In this document: positions 1 through 8,376 of the stretch, in pieces
Position numbering within the stretch: position 1 is the stretch's first letter
Layout: each line of letters opens with the position of its first letter
Position numbers and translations under genes: made by a program
The notes under the pieces: model-generated
Told to the model about the DNA's origin: nothing
The model's input: only the letters and a program-made list of their open reading frames with translations
Databases searched by the model: none
Origin: Fluoribacter gormanii
GTDB taxonomy: Bacteria; Pseudomonadota; Gammaproteobacteria; Legionellales; Legionellaceae
DNA length: 64,000 nt
Direction: 5' to 3'
NCBI RefSeq assembly: GCF_900156395.1
Contig: NZ_FTNL01000002.1
Coordinates: 186,001-250,000 of the forward strand

Positions 1-437
1 TTTGCTTGACTCTGGCTATGATGTTACTTATGAGTCCTTTTGGTTGGGTTTATTATTTTCCTTTATTAGTTTTGCCCATGACACTTATTTGGTTCGTAGC
101 CTTAGAGAAACAAAATATTCCTACGAAAACAATGGTTGTTTGGCTTTTATGTCTTTTTCTCATCAATTTTCCTGTTGATTATGTGAACAGTAAAGAAATG
201 CATAATTTACTGGTACGAATCAGCTTTTTTTCTACCTTTTTTTATGGTTTATTATTTTTAATTTATCTTTTAGCTCAAAGGAAAAAAATTTATGGAAATA
301 ATGAAATACAGTGTGATGGAGTAACGCATTACTCGATATCTGCAATGTACATTATTTTTATATTTGGTGTGTTCGTTCCTGTAATATATTATCTTGTGCG
401 TTTGTTAAATTTGCATTTGAATTTAGGGGTACCCTGA
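1..437 (+). CDS. C-terminal part of a polytopic membrane protein (glycosyltransferase 87/DUF2029-like)
   Basis: The reading frame is open to the left edge, so the true start lies outside the window and only about 145 C-terminal residues are visible. They form at least four hydrophobic stretches separated by short basic loops, with an early PFGWVYYFPLL segment. That layout resembles the C-terminal half of DUF2029/GT87-type integral membrane glycosyltransferases, but no catalytic motif falls inside the window, so the family name is a guess. The gene converges on comM and ends about 70 bp before its stop. Confidence 0.45.
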   Translation, partial: CLTLAMMLLMSPFGWVYYFPLLVLPMTLIWFVALEKQNIPTKTMVVWLLCLFLINFPVDYVNSKEMHNLLVRISFFSTFFYGLLFLIYLLAQRKKIYGNNEIQCDGVTHYSISAMYIIFIFGVFVPVIYYLVRLLNLHLNLGVP

Positions 438-507
438 GTTCAAATGCAAAGAAGCAGCACTCAATAAACTTGAAAAACGGGAAAACTGTTCTATTAAACA
501 TCCTGGA

Positions 508-2025
508 TTATAGTGTTCCAGGAGTGGATAAAGTATGTCTAAAGGACAATGCCTGTTGCAGATGAATTTTAGAAACCTGGCTGCTTTCATTCATGTCCGC
601 TATAGTTCGTGCAACTTTCAATAAGCGATGATACCCTCTAGCAGAAAGTTTGAATTTCAGCATCGATTGGCGTAAAAAATCGTGTTCTTGAGAGCCTAAT
701 GCACAAATTTCTTCACAAATATTAGCGCTTAAATGGGCATTGAGGCAATTTTGTCGTTCCTCTTGTAACGTTCGTACTTTGATAACTTGTTCTCGGATTA
801 ATTCACTTTGTTTCTTGGGATTCATATTCGGAGTAATCAACTCTTCCTGTGTTAGCCCTTGGACCACGATATGCATATCAATGCGATCCAATAAAGGGGC
901 TGAAATCTTCGCATGATAACGTTTAATACGATCAGCGCTGCATAAGCAGTTTGCTTGAGGATTACCCCATTGTCCACATGGGCATGGATTCATTGCGGCG
1001 ATGAACTGAAATTGGGCGGGAAATTCTGTTTGTGCGGCGGCTCTTGAAATACATATGATTCCCGACTCAAGCGGTTGTCTTAGAGTTTCTAGAACTTGCC
1101 GATTAAATTCAGGTAATTCATCAAGAAATAAAACCCCATGATGTGCCAGAGAGATTTCTCCTGGCTTAGGTGGATTTCCTCCACCAACCAGAGATACAGG
1201 TGATGCAGTATGATGAGGAGCGCGAAAGGGTGGTGAACGCCATTCGCTAAAGTCAGGTAATTTACCTCGTATAGAATTGATAACCACACACTCCAGGGCT
1301 TCTGTTTCAGATAATTGGGGAAGTAACGTATTGAATCGCTTGGCTAACATTGTCTTGCCACTTCCAGGAGCTCCACTTAGCAAAATACTGTGACCACCAC
1401 AGGCAGCAATTTCCATTGCCTTTTTCGCATGAAACTGTCCTTTGATATCAGACCAGTCCATAGTGTATTGCGTGGAGGATGAGTCTGGCTTTGGTGGTAG
1501 TGCATGCAATGAAGTTCCTTGGCAAAGGTAGCTGCATACTTCACGCAAATTGTTTGCACTATAGATGTTTTGATAGCCGGTTAATGAGGCTTCATGAGCA
1601 TTAGCACTAGCAATAATAAGTAAACTTTGGCTTTTATATGCCGCCAAGACCGCAGGAATAATAGCCGAAATACCTCGAAGCTCTCCACTTAAGGCAAGCT
1701 CTGCGATAAATTCATGGTTAGCCAATTGATTCTTGGGAATTTGATTTGATGCAGCTAGAATTCCAAGGGCGATTGGTAAGTCAAAACCGCTACCAGTTTT
1801 GGGTAAATCGGCAGGCCCCAGGTTCACGGTGATTTTGCGGCAGGGAAACTCAAACTGGCTATTAATAATCGCGGAACGAACTCGATCCTTGCTTTCTTTC
1901 ACTGCAGTTTCGGCAAGACCTACTATTGTAAATCCAGGCAAACCATTTGATAAATGAACTTCTACTGACACGGGGTGTGCCAATATCCCAACAGTACTAC
2001 GTGTTTTAGTAAACGCAAGATTCAT
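508..2025 (-). CDS. comM: YifB/ComM-type Mg-chelatase-like AAA+ ATPase
   Basis: This 505-residue protein has the full family layout: an N-terminal Lon-protease-like S5 fold (about 20-170), a Mg-chelatase AAA+ core with Walker A GAPGSGKT (218-225) and Walker B LFLDE (299-303), and a C-terminal helical domain. A Cys cluster (C348, C350, C360, C362) sits in the AAA insert, as is usual for the family. In Haemophilus, Vibrio and Legionella-like competent bacteria ComM is a hexameric branch-migration helicase that extends recombination during natural transformation. Length and motifs are intact. It reads divergently from the pilus genes further right, so no operon link to them is visible. Confidence 0.93.
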   Translation of the reverse strand: MNLAFTKTRSTVGILAHPVSVEVHLSNGLPGFTIVGLAETAVKESKDRVRSAIINSQFEFPCRKITVNLGPADLPKTGSGFDLPIALGILAASNQIPKNQLANHEFIAELALSGELRGISAIIPAVLAAYKSQSLLIIASANAHEASLTGYQNIYSANNLREVCSYLCQGTSLHALPPKPDSSSTQYTMDWSDIKGQFHAKKAMEIAACGGHSILLSGAPGSGKTMLAKRFNTLLPQLSETEALECVVINSIRGKLPDFSEWRSPPFRAPHHTASPVSLVGGGNPPKPGEISLAHHGVLFLDELPEFNRQVLETLRQPLESGIICISRAAAQTEFPAQFQFIAAMNPCPCGQWGNPQANCLCSADRIKRYHAKISAPLLDRIDMHIVVQGLTQEELITPNMNPKKQSELIREQVIKVRTLQEERQNCLNAHLSANICEEICALGSQEHDFLRQSMLKFKLSARGYHRLLKVARTIADMNESSQVSKIHLQQALSFRHTLSTPGTL

Positions 2026-2094
2026 TGCTTATTCCTGTGATGTTGGACTAAATGAACGGCAAACTTTCCTATTACCGCTTAAGCTACTCTGTAA

Positions 2095-2352
2095 TTATTT
2101 TTGATCTTTATTAAGCTGGGTCATTAACATATCGACTTGCTTTTGAAGTTGTTCTACTTTTTCACGAGTCCGCGCCAGAACTTTGGTCTGTACATCAAAT
2201 TCTTCGCGAGTAATAAGTTCCATATGAGAAAAGGCAGCTTGTAGTACTTCTTTAAATTTTTGTTGAATGTCTTTTTCAATGTTTTGTAGACTTGGGGGGA
2301 GAGCTGAAAAAAGTTTTTTTGCTAAATCATCAAATTGTTTGGGGTCGAACAT
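2095..2352 (-). CDS. ubiK: Ubiquinone biosynthesis accessory factor UbiK (BMFP domain)
   Basis: A short 85-residue protein starting MFDPKQFDDLAKKL, followed by an amphipathic helix and a C-terminal coiled coil with heptad Leu/Val (VEQLQKQVDMLMTQL). This is the YqiC/UbiK family, which binds membranes and acts with UbiJ in aerobic ubiquinone assembly. The ATG at 2350-2352 is preferred because a GGAG sits 5 bases before it; a GTG two codons upstream is possible. It lies 69 bp upstream of comM on the same strand and is divergent from the P-II gene. Confidence 0.85.
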   Translation of the reverse strand: MFDPKQFDDLAKKLFSALPPSLQNIEKDIQQKFKEVLQAAFSHMELITREEFDVQTKVLARTREKVEQLQKQVDMLMTQLNKDQK

Positions 2353-2370
2353 AATCACTCCATGTTTGTT

Positions 2371-2398
2371 TTTGCAAAGAGTCTAACAAAAGTATAAT
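2371..2398 (+). promoter_or_regulatory. Possible sigma-70 promoter of the P-II gene
   Basis: A perfect -10 hexamer TATAAT (2393-2398) lies 16 bp after TTTGCA (2371-2376), 17 bp ahead of the P-II start codon. The short leader leaves little room for other signals, and I saw no -24/-12 sigma-54 element here although many P-II genes use one. Spacing is slightly short of ideal. Transcription start mapping would settle it. Confidence 0.4.
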
Positions 2399-2414
2399 CA
2401 CAGCGGAATATATT

Positions 2415-2756
2415 ATGAAAATGATTATGGCAATTATTAAGCCTTTTAAACTGGATGACGTTCATGAAGCATTAATGGAAATTGGAGTACCGGGAATAAC
2501 CATTTCTGAAACACGGGGTTTTGGGCGACAAAAAGGTCATACTGAATTGTATCGAGGGGCTGAATATGTAGTGGATTTTCTTCCCAAAATTAAAATTGAA
2601 CTCGCGTTACCAGATGATATGGTTGAAGCGGCAATTGAAGCAATTTGCAAGTCTGCATATACCGGTAAGATTGGTGATGGCAAAATTTTTGTTTATGAAT
2701 TGCAGCAAGTAGTTCGTGTGCGTACCGGGGAAATCAATGCAGATGCTTTAACCTAA
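2415..2756 (+). CDS. glnB: Nitrogen regulatory protein P-II
   Basis: A 113-residue GlnB/GlnK family signal transducer. It opens with MKMIMAIIKPFKLDDV and carries the T-loop with the uridylylation site Tyr51 (ELYRGAEY) and the B-loop TGKIGDGKIFV that contacts ATP and 2-oxoglutarate. P-II trimers report carbon and nitrogen status to glutamine synthetase adenylylation, NtrBC or AmtB. No amtB gene is adjacent, which favours a GlnB-type rather than a GlnK-type label. The gene converges on the formyl-THF cyclo-ligase with only 8 bp between the two stop codons. Confidence 0.92.
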   Translation: MKMIMAIIKPFKLDDVHEALMEIGVPGITISETRGFGRQKGHTELYRGAEYVVDFLPKIKIELALPDDMVEAAIEAICKSAYTGKIGDGKIFVYELQQVVRVRTGEINADALT

Positions 2757-2764
2757 AACTAGAA

Positions 2765-3343
2765 TCATCCGCCATACCAATAAATGGCACGTTGGGTTAT
2801 TACGGCGTTAAGCTGAATATCCCAGGGTTCTGGATCGAGGTACTCATCGACACGCTGAAATTGGTACGCTACGCCAAATAAGGGACACTTCTCTTTGCCT
2901 TTGAATGTACGATCGTAATAACCAGCCCCCATGCCAAGACGATTACAGCGTACATCAAAAGCAACTAAGGGAATTAAGGCCAAATCCAACTCTTCTACAG
3001 GGATTGCTAAATCAGCACTAACATTAGGCTCAGAAATCCCATAGCGATTCTTTTGAAAAGGGGTATCCATTGTCGCGGGTAAAAAAGAAAGAGTTAAATC
3101 CTCATTGAGGACAGGAAAATAACAGACTTTCCCTTGCAAGAGTGCATTTTTCCATAGTTCATCTAGATCAATTTCGCCATTTACCGCGAAATAAAGCGCT
3201 ATATGCTGGGCACAACGATATTGTTCCAGCAAGCGAATGCGCGTACAAACTTGACTTGAAGCTGTGGCGCGATACGAAACAGATATCTTGGATCGTATTT
3301 GTTTCATCGTATCTCTTAAAGCCTTTTTGATTTGATCTGCCAT
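2765..3343 (-). CDS. ygfA: 5-formyltetrahydrofolate cyclo-ligase
   Basis: A 192-residue MTHFS family enzyme that converts 5-formyl-THF to 5,10-methenyl-THF with ATP. The diagnostic C-terminal signature GMGAGYYDRTF is present, as is the N-terminal basic helix with K/R residues that bind phosphate (MKQIRSKIS). Length matches the family. In many gammaproteobacteria this gene follows the 6S RNA gene; I looked upstream (3344-3566) and did not see a convincing 6S fold. Confidence 0.9.
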   Translation of the reverse strand: MADQIKKALRDTMKQIRSKISVSYRATASSQVCTRIRLLEQYRCAQHIALYFAVNGEIDLDELWKNALLQGKVCYFPVLNEDLTLSFLPATMDTPFQKNRYGISEPNVSADLAIPVEELDLALIPLVAFDVRCNRLGMGAGYYDRTFKGKEKCPLFGVAYQFQRVDEYLDPEPWDIQLNAVITQRAIYWYGG

Positions 3344-3566
3344 ACAGGTATCAATGTATTGTGCTTATTAAATTATTGATTCTTTATTGTAAAAATTCAA
3401 GGTATTGAAATCTTCGAAAAAATTTGTCACTCTCAAATCTGAATCAATTGCTATTTTTTTTTAAAAAAAACTAGTCACAACAGGAAAAATAAGGTATATA
3501 AGCCGTCCTGGTTTTTAGATCCTTTTGGATGGTTCTAGGTACAGTATAACTCATTGAGAGAATGGT

Positions 3567-3764
3567 ATGAGTGATTTATTTGAAGATGATGAAGATGCTG
3601 TTGTCGAAGTCGGAGAAGACTTCGTTGATGTTGATAGTGAATTGGATGTTGATGTAGAAGTTATGGAAACTGTTCCTCGTGGTTTGGATGCACGTAGGCG
3701 ATTGGAAAATATGTTAGATGAAAAACGTTTACGTGATGAACTGGACGATTTTGGAGATTATTAA
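3567..3764 (+). CDS. Small acidic conserved protein (PA3496-like)
   Basis: A 65-residue protein with a very acidic N-terminal half (DLFEDDEDAVVEVGEDF) followed by a mixed-charge helix containing ARRRLENMLDEKRLRDEL. The acidic head plus RRRxE...EKRLRxEL tail resembles the small PA3496-type family of gammaproteobacteria, assigned there to envelope integrity without a known mechanism. It has its own leader with a TATATA -10-like box near 3495 and stands alone before the pabC-like gene. Assignment to that family is from memory and uncertain; the protein itself is likely real given codon use and a good start. Confidence 0.65.
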   Translation: MSDLFEDDEDAVVEVGEDFVDVDSELDVDVEVMETVPRGLDARRRLENMLDEKRLRDELDDFGDY

Positions 3765-3827
3765 ACCTGACTCGTCAGTAAACATTCGTAGTAAATTTAA
3801 CTGACAAATTAGGGTTAAGTACCGTTT

Positions 3828-4649
3828 ATGATACGAACACGAGTAGTCACAGAAGGGGAATGCAATTTTCTATTTCCAGTAGATGATCGCATCTTTTTGG
3901 GCGAGGGTTTGTTTGAAACGCTTAGAGTAGAAGAGGCCAAGCCATGCTGTGCTTATTTGCATTGGCAGCGATTAACTGACTCGGCGCGAAAATTGGATAT
4001 CCCCTTCGATCTTTCCTTTGAACATTGGTTAGAACATCTGCTCAACAAAATTAAGCAAGATAATTTGTATCATGGTGGTATTAAAGCGATTTTAAGTGGT
4101 GGTTCCGCGCCTAGAGGTTTAGCTGCACGAGGACAGGTAAGCCAGCTTGCATTTCAAGCTTTTAATTATTCTGTAGAAACCCATCCACAGCGATTGGTTA
4201 GTGCTTCATGGCTAAGAGATGGAAACAATCCCATATATCAAGTTAAATCAGTCAATTATTTAGAGGCGATACTTGCTCGTCGTCAAGCAATCGCGGCAGC
4301 TGCTGATGATGCTTTGTTTTTTAACTTGCAGCATCATGCGACCGAAACTACATGCGCTAACTTATTTTTGATCCACGAAAATTGTTTGCTCACACCTCCT
4401 TTAACCGATGGTGTACTTCCTGGTATTACTCGCTCAAGACTTCTTCAATATTCGAAACAACAAGGCATAAATTGTATGGAAGTTTCTGTGACAAGAAAAA
4501 TGTTACAGGAAGCGGAAGCCCTTTTTGTAACTAATTCCTTACAGGGCATTCGCCCGGTACTCGCTTTGGATGATGTTGTTTTTGCAGTAGATCATCCGTT
4601 GCTTAATCAATTATCTTCTTCTCTGCATGTTGAAAACGGAAGTAATTAA
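3828..4649 (+). CDS. pabC: Class IV PLP aminotransferase, 4-amino-4-deoxychorismate lyase-like
   Basis: A 273-residue fold-type IV PLP enzyme. Lys140 (in YQVKSVNYLEA) is the expected Schiff-base lysine, ETTCANLF (173-180) is the cofactor-binding segment, and GVLPGITR (195-202) is the phosphate-binding turn. These features fit PabC, which releases pyruvate from aminodeoxychorismate to give p-aminobenzoate for folate. Branched-chain aminotransferase or D-amino-acid transaminase are alternatives, but the short length and early LGEGLFETLR motif favour PabC. Its 3' end overlaps the opposite-strand membrane-protein gene by 47 bp. Confidence 0.8.
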   Translation: MIRTRVVTEGECNFLFPVDDRIFLGEGLFETLRVEEAKPCCAYLHWQRLTDSARKLDIPFDLSFEHWLEHLLNKIKQDNLYHGGIKAILSGGSAPRGLAARGQVSQLAFQAFNYSVETHPQRLVSASWLRDGNNPIYQVKSVNYLEAILARRQAIAAAADDALFFNLQHHATETTCANLFLIHENCLLTPPLTDGVLPGITRSRLLQYSKQQGINCMEVSVTRKMLQEAEALFVTNSLQGIRPVLALDDVVFAVDHPLLNQLSSSLHVENGSN

Positions 4650-5343
4650 AATGCAACAACTTGATAACACATAACAGCAATAGAACTAGCACTGACATTA
4701 GAATTACTCTGTTTTTATAAAATACCTCTTGTTTTAAAAGCCCCATCCCAGCATAACCTAAATAGGTATAAATAATTTCAGCTGGAATAAGAAAAATAAA
4801 AGTAGTGAGCAGATAAGGTCGAAATTTTATTGTGGTTATCCCTAAACCATAATTGACTATATTAAACGGGATAATTGGAACTAAGCGCAGAAAAGCAACA
4901 ATCACCCATCCTTTTTTCTCTACGGCAGAAATGAGTTTGCCTAACTTTTCTCCTTTTCTTTGGGAGAACCAATTATAAATCAAATGTCGGGTGATTAAGA
5001 AAGAGAATGCAGCGCCACTTGTTGCACCCAGCAAATTGAGTAGAGTGCCAAACAATGGACCGAAAAGCGCACCTCCTGCTAAAGTGATCACCATAGTTGG
5101 CAAGAACATAATGGTTGCAAGACAATATATAATTAAAAAGAGAATAGGTGCAATCCAGCCAAGATGCTCAATCCAGTTAATGATTTCATTTGAGTAGTTA
5201 TGAAAAAAGATGGCAGTCGTAATTAGAGATACCAATGCTAAAACTATAAAGATTGTCTTAATAGGATGAGTAATTCGGTAGTTCTTAGGATTTATTTTTT
5301 TATGGGATAAATCTGTGTTTGTAATCGTCTCTGTCCTTAACAA
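4603..5343 (-). CDS. TVP38/TMEM64 (SNARE-associated/VTT) family membrane protein
   Basis: A 246-residue polytopic protein. After a basic cytoplasmic head it has a first transmembrane segment (about 27-48), then a VTT-domain core including the glycine-rich LAGGALFGPLFGTLLNLLGA and FLITRHLI segments, a re-entrant LRLVPIIPFNIVNYGLG motif, and a final helix near 212-230. This is the DedA/TVP38 family, proposed to be lipid scramblases or transporters of undecaprenyl or other lipids. The only in-frame start is TTG at 5343, so the exact N-terminus is unsure. The convergent 3' overlap with pabC is unusually long. Confidence 0.8.
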   Translation of the reverse strand: MLRTETITNTDLSHKKINPKNYRITHPIKTIFIVLALVSLITTAIFFHNYSNEIINWIEHLGWIAPILFLIIYCLATIMFLPTMVITLAGGALFGPLFGTLLNLLGATSGAAFSFLITRHLIYNWFSQRKGEKLGKLISAVEKKGWVIVAFLRLVPIIPFNIVNYGLGITTIKFRPYLLTTFIFLIPAEIIYTYLGYAGMGLLKQEVFYKNRVILMSVLVLLLLCVIKLLHFNYFRFQHAEKKIID

Positions 5344-5436
5344 TCAATCGATTAAGAAAGTCTATTACACCTGGCTATCGGTTGCAATCATTGAAAAATA
5401 ATGATTGATTGGGTATAACCAAGAGCGGATTTTTAT

Positions 5437-7611
5437 ATGAGAAACAAAAGCATGGAACAAGTTATGTGGAAGGAAAGACAAAAGCAGCGTGCGCGTAAGT
5501 GGATTAGAGCAATCTTAACCTACTGCTTTAAAGTAGAGTTGCGAGGAACTTATCAGCCCGAATCTAACTCGGTGATTATTGCAAACAGAACTTCAAAAAT
5601 TGATTTGCTTTTGCTTGCAGCTTTTTTACCTGAGCAATTAACGGTAGCGTTCCCTCCCCGATCAGCTGGTAAGCTCTGGATGAAGATGATGATGCTTTTT
5701 GCTGATGTCATTGTCATCGACTCTACCAATGCTTTTGCAGCGAGAGCTTTAGTCAAAGCGATTCGTGAAGGGAAGCGTTGTGTTATTTTTCCACAGGGAA
5801 TTGGATTGCAGGAAGAGAGCTTGAAGGTTTTTGATGCACCGGGAATGGTGCTACAAAAAGCAGGGGCCTCAGTTATCCCGATACGTATCGATGGAGCGCA
5901 ACACAGTATTTTTTCTATAAGTAAAGATAAACATCTTACTCGCTTATTTCCCAAAATTATTTTGCATGTATTACCAACACAATCGTATATACGGGAGGAA
6001 AATGCATCTCTTGACCGAAATGCTATGAGCACACGTTTGTTTCAATTAATTAGTGAGCTTACATTTGCGAATAGCTATCAACCAATGTCAATGTTTGAAG
6101 CACTTATCCAAGGAACCCTACTAGGAACAAAGAATAAAGCAAAAATTGAAGACGCAAATCGTGCACCATTAACTTCCAAACAATTTCTTGCTCGTTGTTT
6201 TATTTTAGGCCGACAAATTAAAAATCAAACTCAAGTGGGAGAGCATGTTGGTATCATGCTGCCCACAACGATTGCGGGGATGGTCACCTTTTTTGCTTTA
6301 CATGCATATCGACGTATTCCAGCGATGCTGAATTTTAGCTTGGGACTTCATAATTTATTAGCTACATGTAATGTTGCAGAAGTAAAAACTATTTATACCG
6401 CAAGACAATTTATTGATTCAGCAAAACTGGAAAGTATAGTCGAAGGATTAGAGAACGCAGGAATAAAGATTTATTTCCTTGAAGATTTTAAGTCTTCCAT
6501 TAAATTGGGTCATAAACTTTCAGGGATATTCAAAGGGATGTTTCCTTCGCGGTCATATAAATTAATTGGTGATCCTGTTTCTTCTGAGGATCCTGGAGTT
6601 ATATTATTTACTTCGGGTTCAGAAGGACTACCAAAGGGGGTTGTTTTAACTCATTCTAATTTACTGGCAAACTGTTGCCAGTTAACTTCGCGAGTGGATT
6701 TTTCTTCTCATGATAAATTTTTCAATGCGTTACCCATATTTCATTGTTTTGGATTAACAACGGGTTCAATTCTTCCGCTAATACAGGGAATTAGTTGTTT
6801 TTTTTATCCATCTCCTTTGCACTATAAAATAATCCCGGGATTGATTTATCAAACCGCTGCTACCATCATGCTTGGAACTGATACCTTTCTAACGGGCTAT
6901 GCTCGAGTTGCAGAACGCCATGATTTTAGCAGTGTACGCTACATTTTTGCTGGTGCCGAAAAAGTGAAGCCGGAAACAATTCGACACTGGATAGATACTT
7001 TTGGAGTTAAAGTCTATGAAGGATATGGCGCAACAGAGGCTGCGCCAGTGATTTCCATGAATTGTCCTTTGGCTTCTATCCCTGGTAGTGTGGGGATGTT
7101 GTTGCCTTCCATGGAAAGTCGAATTCAACCAGTCGATGGCATCGCTGAAGGTGGCCGGTTAATATTGCGTGGCCCTAATATCATGAAAGGTTATCTTTCG
7201 TCTGAAAAGCCGGGAGCGCTTATTACTTCTGAAGATGGATGGCATGATACGGGTGATATCGTTACCATGAATGAAGAAGGGTTTATTACGATTGCAGGTC
7301 GGGCAAAACGTTTTGCAAAAATTGCCGGGGAAATGGTCTCTCTTACTGCCGTAGAAGGGGTTGCGGCCTCAATTTGGCCTGAGTTGTTACATGCCGCAGT
7401 AAGCAAGAAAAGTGAAAAAAAAGGAGAGCAAATAATATTATATAGTGAGGCTGAGAATGCAGATAAAATGAGTTTTGTTAAGAGAATAAAGGATCTAAAT
7501 TATTCAGAATTACTGATTCCCCATGAAATTGTATCAGGAAGCAAGATTCCTGTTTTACCTTCAGGAAAAATTGACTATCTAACCATTGAAAATGAATTAA
7601 TTCAAGCCTAG
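5437..7611 (+). CDS. Aas-like acyltransferase / acyl-ACP synthetase with degenerate acyltransferase domain
   Basis: A 724-residue two-domain protein in the style of E. coli Aas, which re-acylates lysophosphatidylethanolamine. The C-terminal adenylate-forming domain is intact: P-loop TSGSEGLPKG (392-401), GYGATE (529-534), DTGD (604-607) and the catalytic Lys711 in PSGKID. The N-terminal PlsC-like domain has the right position and spacing but is degenerate: the HX4D motif reads NRTSKID with Arg51 in place of the catalytic His, and the FPEGTR-type motif reads FPQGIG (118-123). The ligase half should activate fatty acids; the acyltransferase half is probably inactive or altered. No lplT transporter domain or gene is adjacent. 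Confidence 0.8.
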   Translation: MRNKSMEQVMWKERQKQRARKWIRAILTYCFKVELRGTYQPESNSVIIANRTSKIDLLLLAAFLPEQLTVAFPPRSAGKLWMKMMMLFADVIVIDSTNAFAARALVKAIREGKRCVIFPQGIGLQEESLKVFDAPGMVLQKAGASVIPIRIDGAQHSIFSISKDKHLTRLFPKIILHVLPTQSYIREENASLDRNAMSTRLFQLISELTFANSYQPMSMFEALIQGTLLGTKNKAKIEDANRAPLTSKQFLARCFILGRQIKNQTQVGEHVGIMLPTTIAGMVTFFALHAYRRIPAMLNFSLGLHNLLATCNVAEVKTIYTARQFIDSAKLESIVEGLENAGIKIYFLEDFKSSIKLGHKLSGIFKGMFPSRSYKLIGDPVSSEDPGVILFTSGSEGLPKGVVLTHSNLLANCCQLTSRVDFSSHDKFFNALPIFHCFGLTTGSILPLIQGISCFFYPSPLHYKIIPGLIYQTAATIMLGTDTFLTGYARVAERHDFSSVRYIFAGAEKVKPETIRHWIDTFGVKVYEGYGATEAAPVISMNCPLASIPGSVGMLLPSMESRIQPVDGIAEGGRLILRGPNIMKGYLSSEKPGALITSEDGWHDTGDIVTMNEEGFITIAGRAKRFAKIAGEMVSLTAVEGVAASIWPELLHAAVSKKSEKKGEQIILYSEAENADKMSFVKRIKDLNYSELLIPHEIVSGSKIPVLPSGKIDYLTIENELIQA

Positions 7612-7965
7612 ATGGGGTGTTTAAAAAAGTTCTTAATACCACCAGGCATTATAATCACTCTTGGGACAAGTGCTCGTTCCTGTTTGAATACAATGTCCCA
7701 AGCCATCATCGCAACACTTTGTATCACAATTACTTAATAGAATAGACGAGCCGGCGATGATTAAGGCAACTATTATTTTTTTCATTTTTCTCTGCCTCAC
7801 TTGTACATTTGTATCCTGTATGATTTTATGCTAGACCATGGGTAAGGTGTTTTCCATTTTTTATTGCTGATAATTTCTGTTTTTTAAACAGATACATAGC
7901 AATTAAATAAAGTCAGCGGTACTATATTTTTATAAAAGCTAGGAGTATTTTAATTTCAGGTATTT
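7612..7965. other. Intergenic region before the pilus cluster
   Basis: About 350 bp separate the Aas-like gene from the first pilin. It holds the small minus-strand ORF described separately (7633-7785). The remaining 180 bp next to the pilin start are very AT-rich and should contain the pilus operon promoter and, divergently, that of the small ORF. I could not pick a convincing -35/-10 pair or a sigma-54 element. Confidence 0.5.
7633..7785 (-). CDS. Small Cys-rich secreted peptide or lipoprotein (50 aa)
   Basis: Translation of the minus strand from the ATG at 7783-7785 gives a 50-residue protein with a lysine head (MKKII), a hydrophobic run (VALIIAGSSILL) and then a Cys-rich tail with six cysteines at 20, 24, 25, 32 and 40 plus others close by (SNCDTKCC, GHC, STC), ending DYNAWWY. 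The LLSNC segment could be a lipobox (cleavage before Cys20). A GGCAGAG sequence precedes the start. It faces away from the pilin genes. I do not recognise a family; a clean signal peptide and dense cysteines argue against chance, but length leaves doubt. Confidence 0.5.
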   Translation of the reverse strand: MKKIIVALIIAGSSILLSNCDTKCCDDGLGHCIQTGTSTCPKSDYNAWWY

Positions 7966-7968
7966 GTG

Positions 7969-8376
7969 ATGCGACGAACATCCGGCTTTACCCTTATTGA
8001 ACTGATTGTCATCATTTTGATTATTACCCTTATTGCGCTCTATTATGGGATAAAAACGCCATCAGTTTCACTTTACAGTTTGTCCTCCATAACAGAACAA
8101 TTAAGACGTGATATACGGTATACCCAAACGTTGGCAAGCAGTTTAAATACAAATTATAGTATTATTCTTTTAACAAATAGTTATACCATTTCTCCAAATC
8201 CTCCAAATGGCGCATATTCTGTGAATATGCCTGCAGGAATCACACTGTCTTCTGTGAGCATTACGTTTAATTCAATGGGGGCGCCTGACTCAGGCGCAAT
8301 AATTACAATTACAGCATCTGGAGTCGGTACCAACACACTTACAGTTTCTGCAGAAACGGGGTTCGTGAATGGGTAA
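7969..8376 (+). CDS. MSHA-type minor pilin, GspH/FimT-like (MshC-like)
   Basis: A type IV prepilin-like protein of about 135 residues. The class III signal is MRRTSG/FTLIELIVIILI with Glu5 after the cleavage Gly, to be cut and N-methylated by a PilD-type peptidase. The helix is followed by a GspH-like region (LRRDIRYTQTLA) and a beta-rich C-terminus. ATG at 7969 is preferred over the GTG one codon earlier. It overlaps the next gene by 8 bp, so translation is likely coupled. Position at the head of the minor-pilin set and the RYxQTLA motif suggest MshC. Confidence 0.8.
   Translation: MRRTSGFTLIELIVIILIITLIALYYGIKTPSVSLYSLSSITEQLRRDIRYTQTLASSLNTNYSIILLTNSYTISPNPPNGAYSVNMPAGITLSSVSITFNSMGAPDSGAIITITASGVGTNTLTVSAETGFVNG

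Noticed and set aside
3344..3566. Possible 6S RNA next to the formyl-THF cyclo-ligase gene, as in E. coli
   Set aside because: The sequence is short and AT-rich, and I could not fold the long closing stem with a central bubble; the location alone is not evidence.
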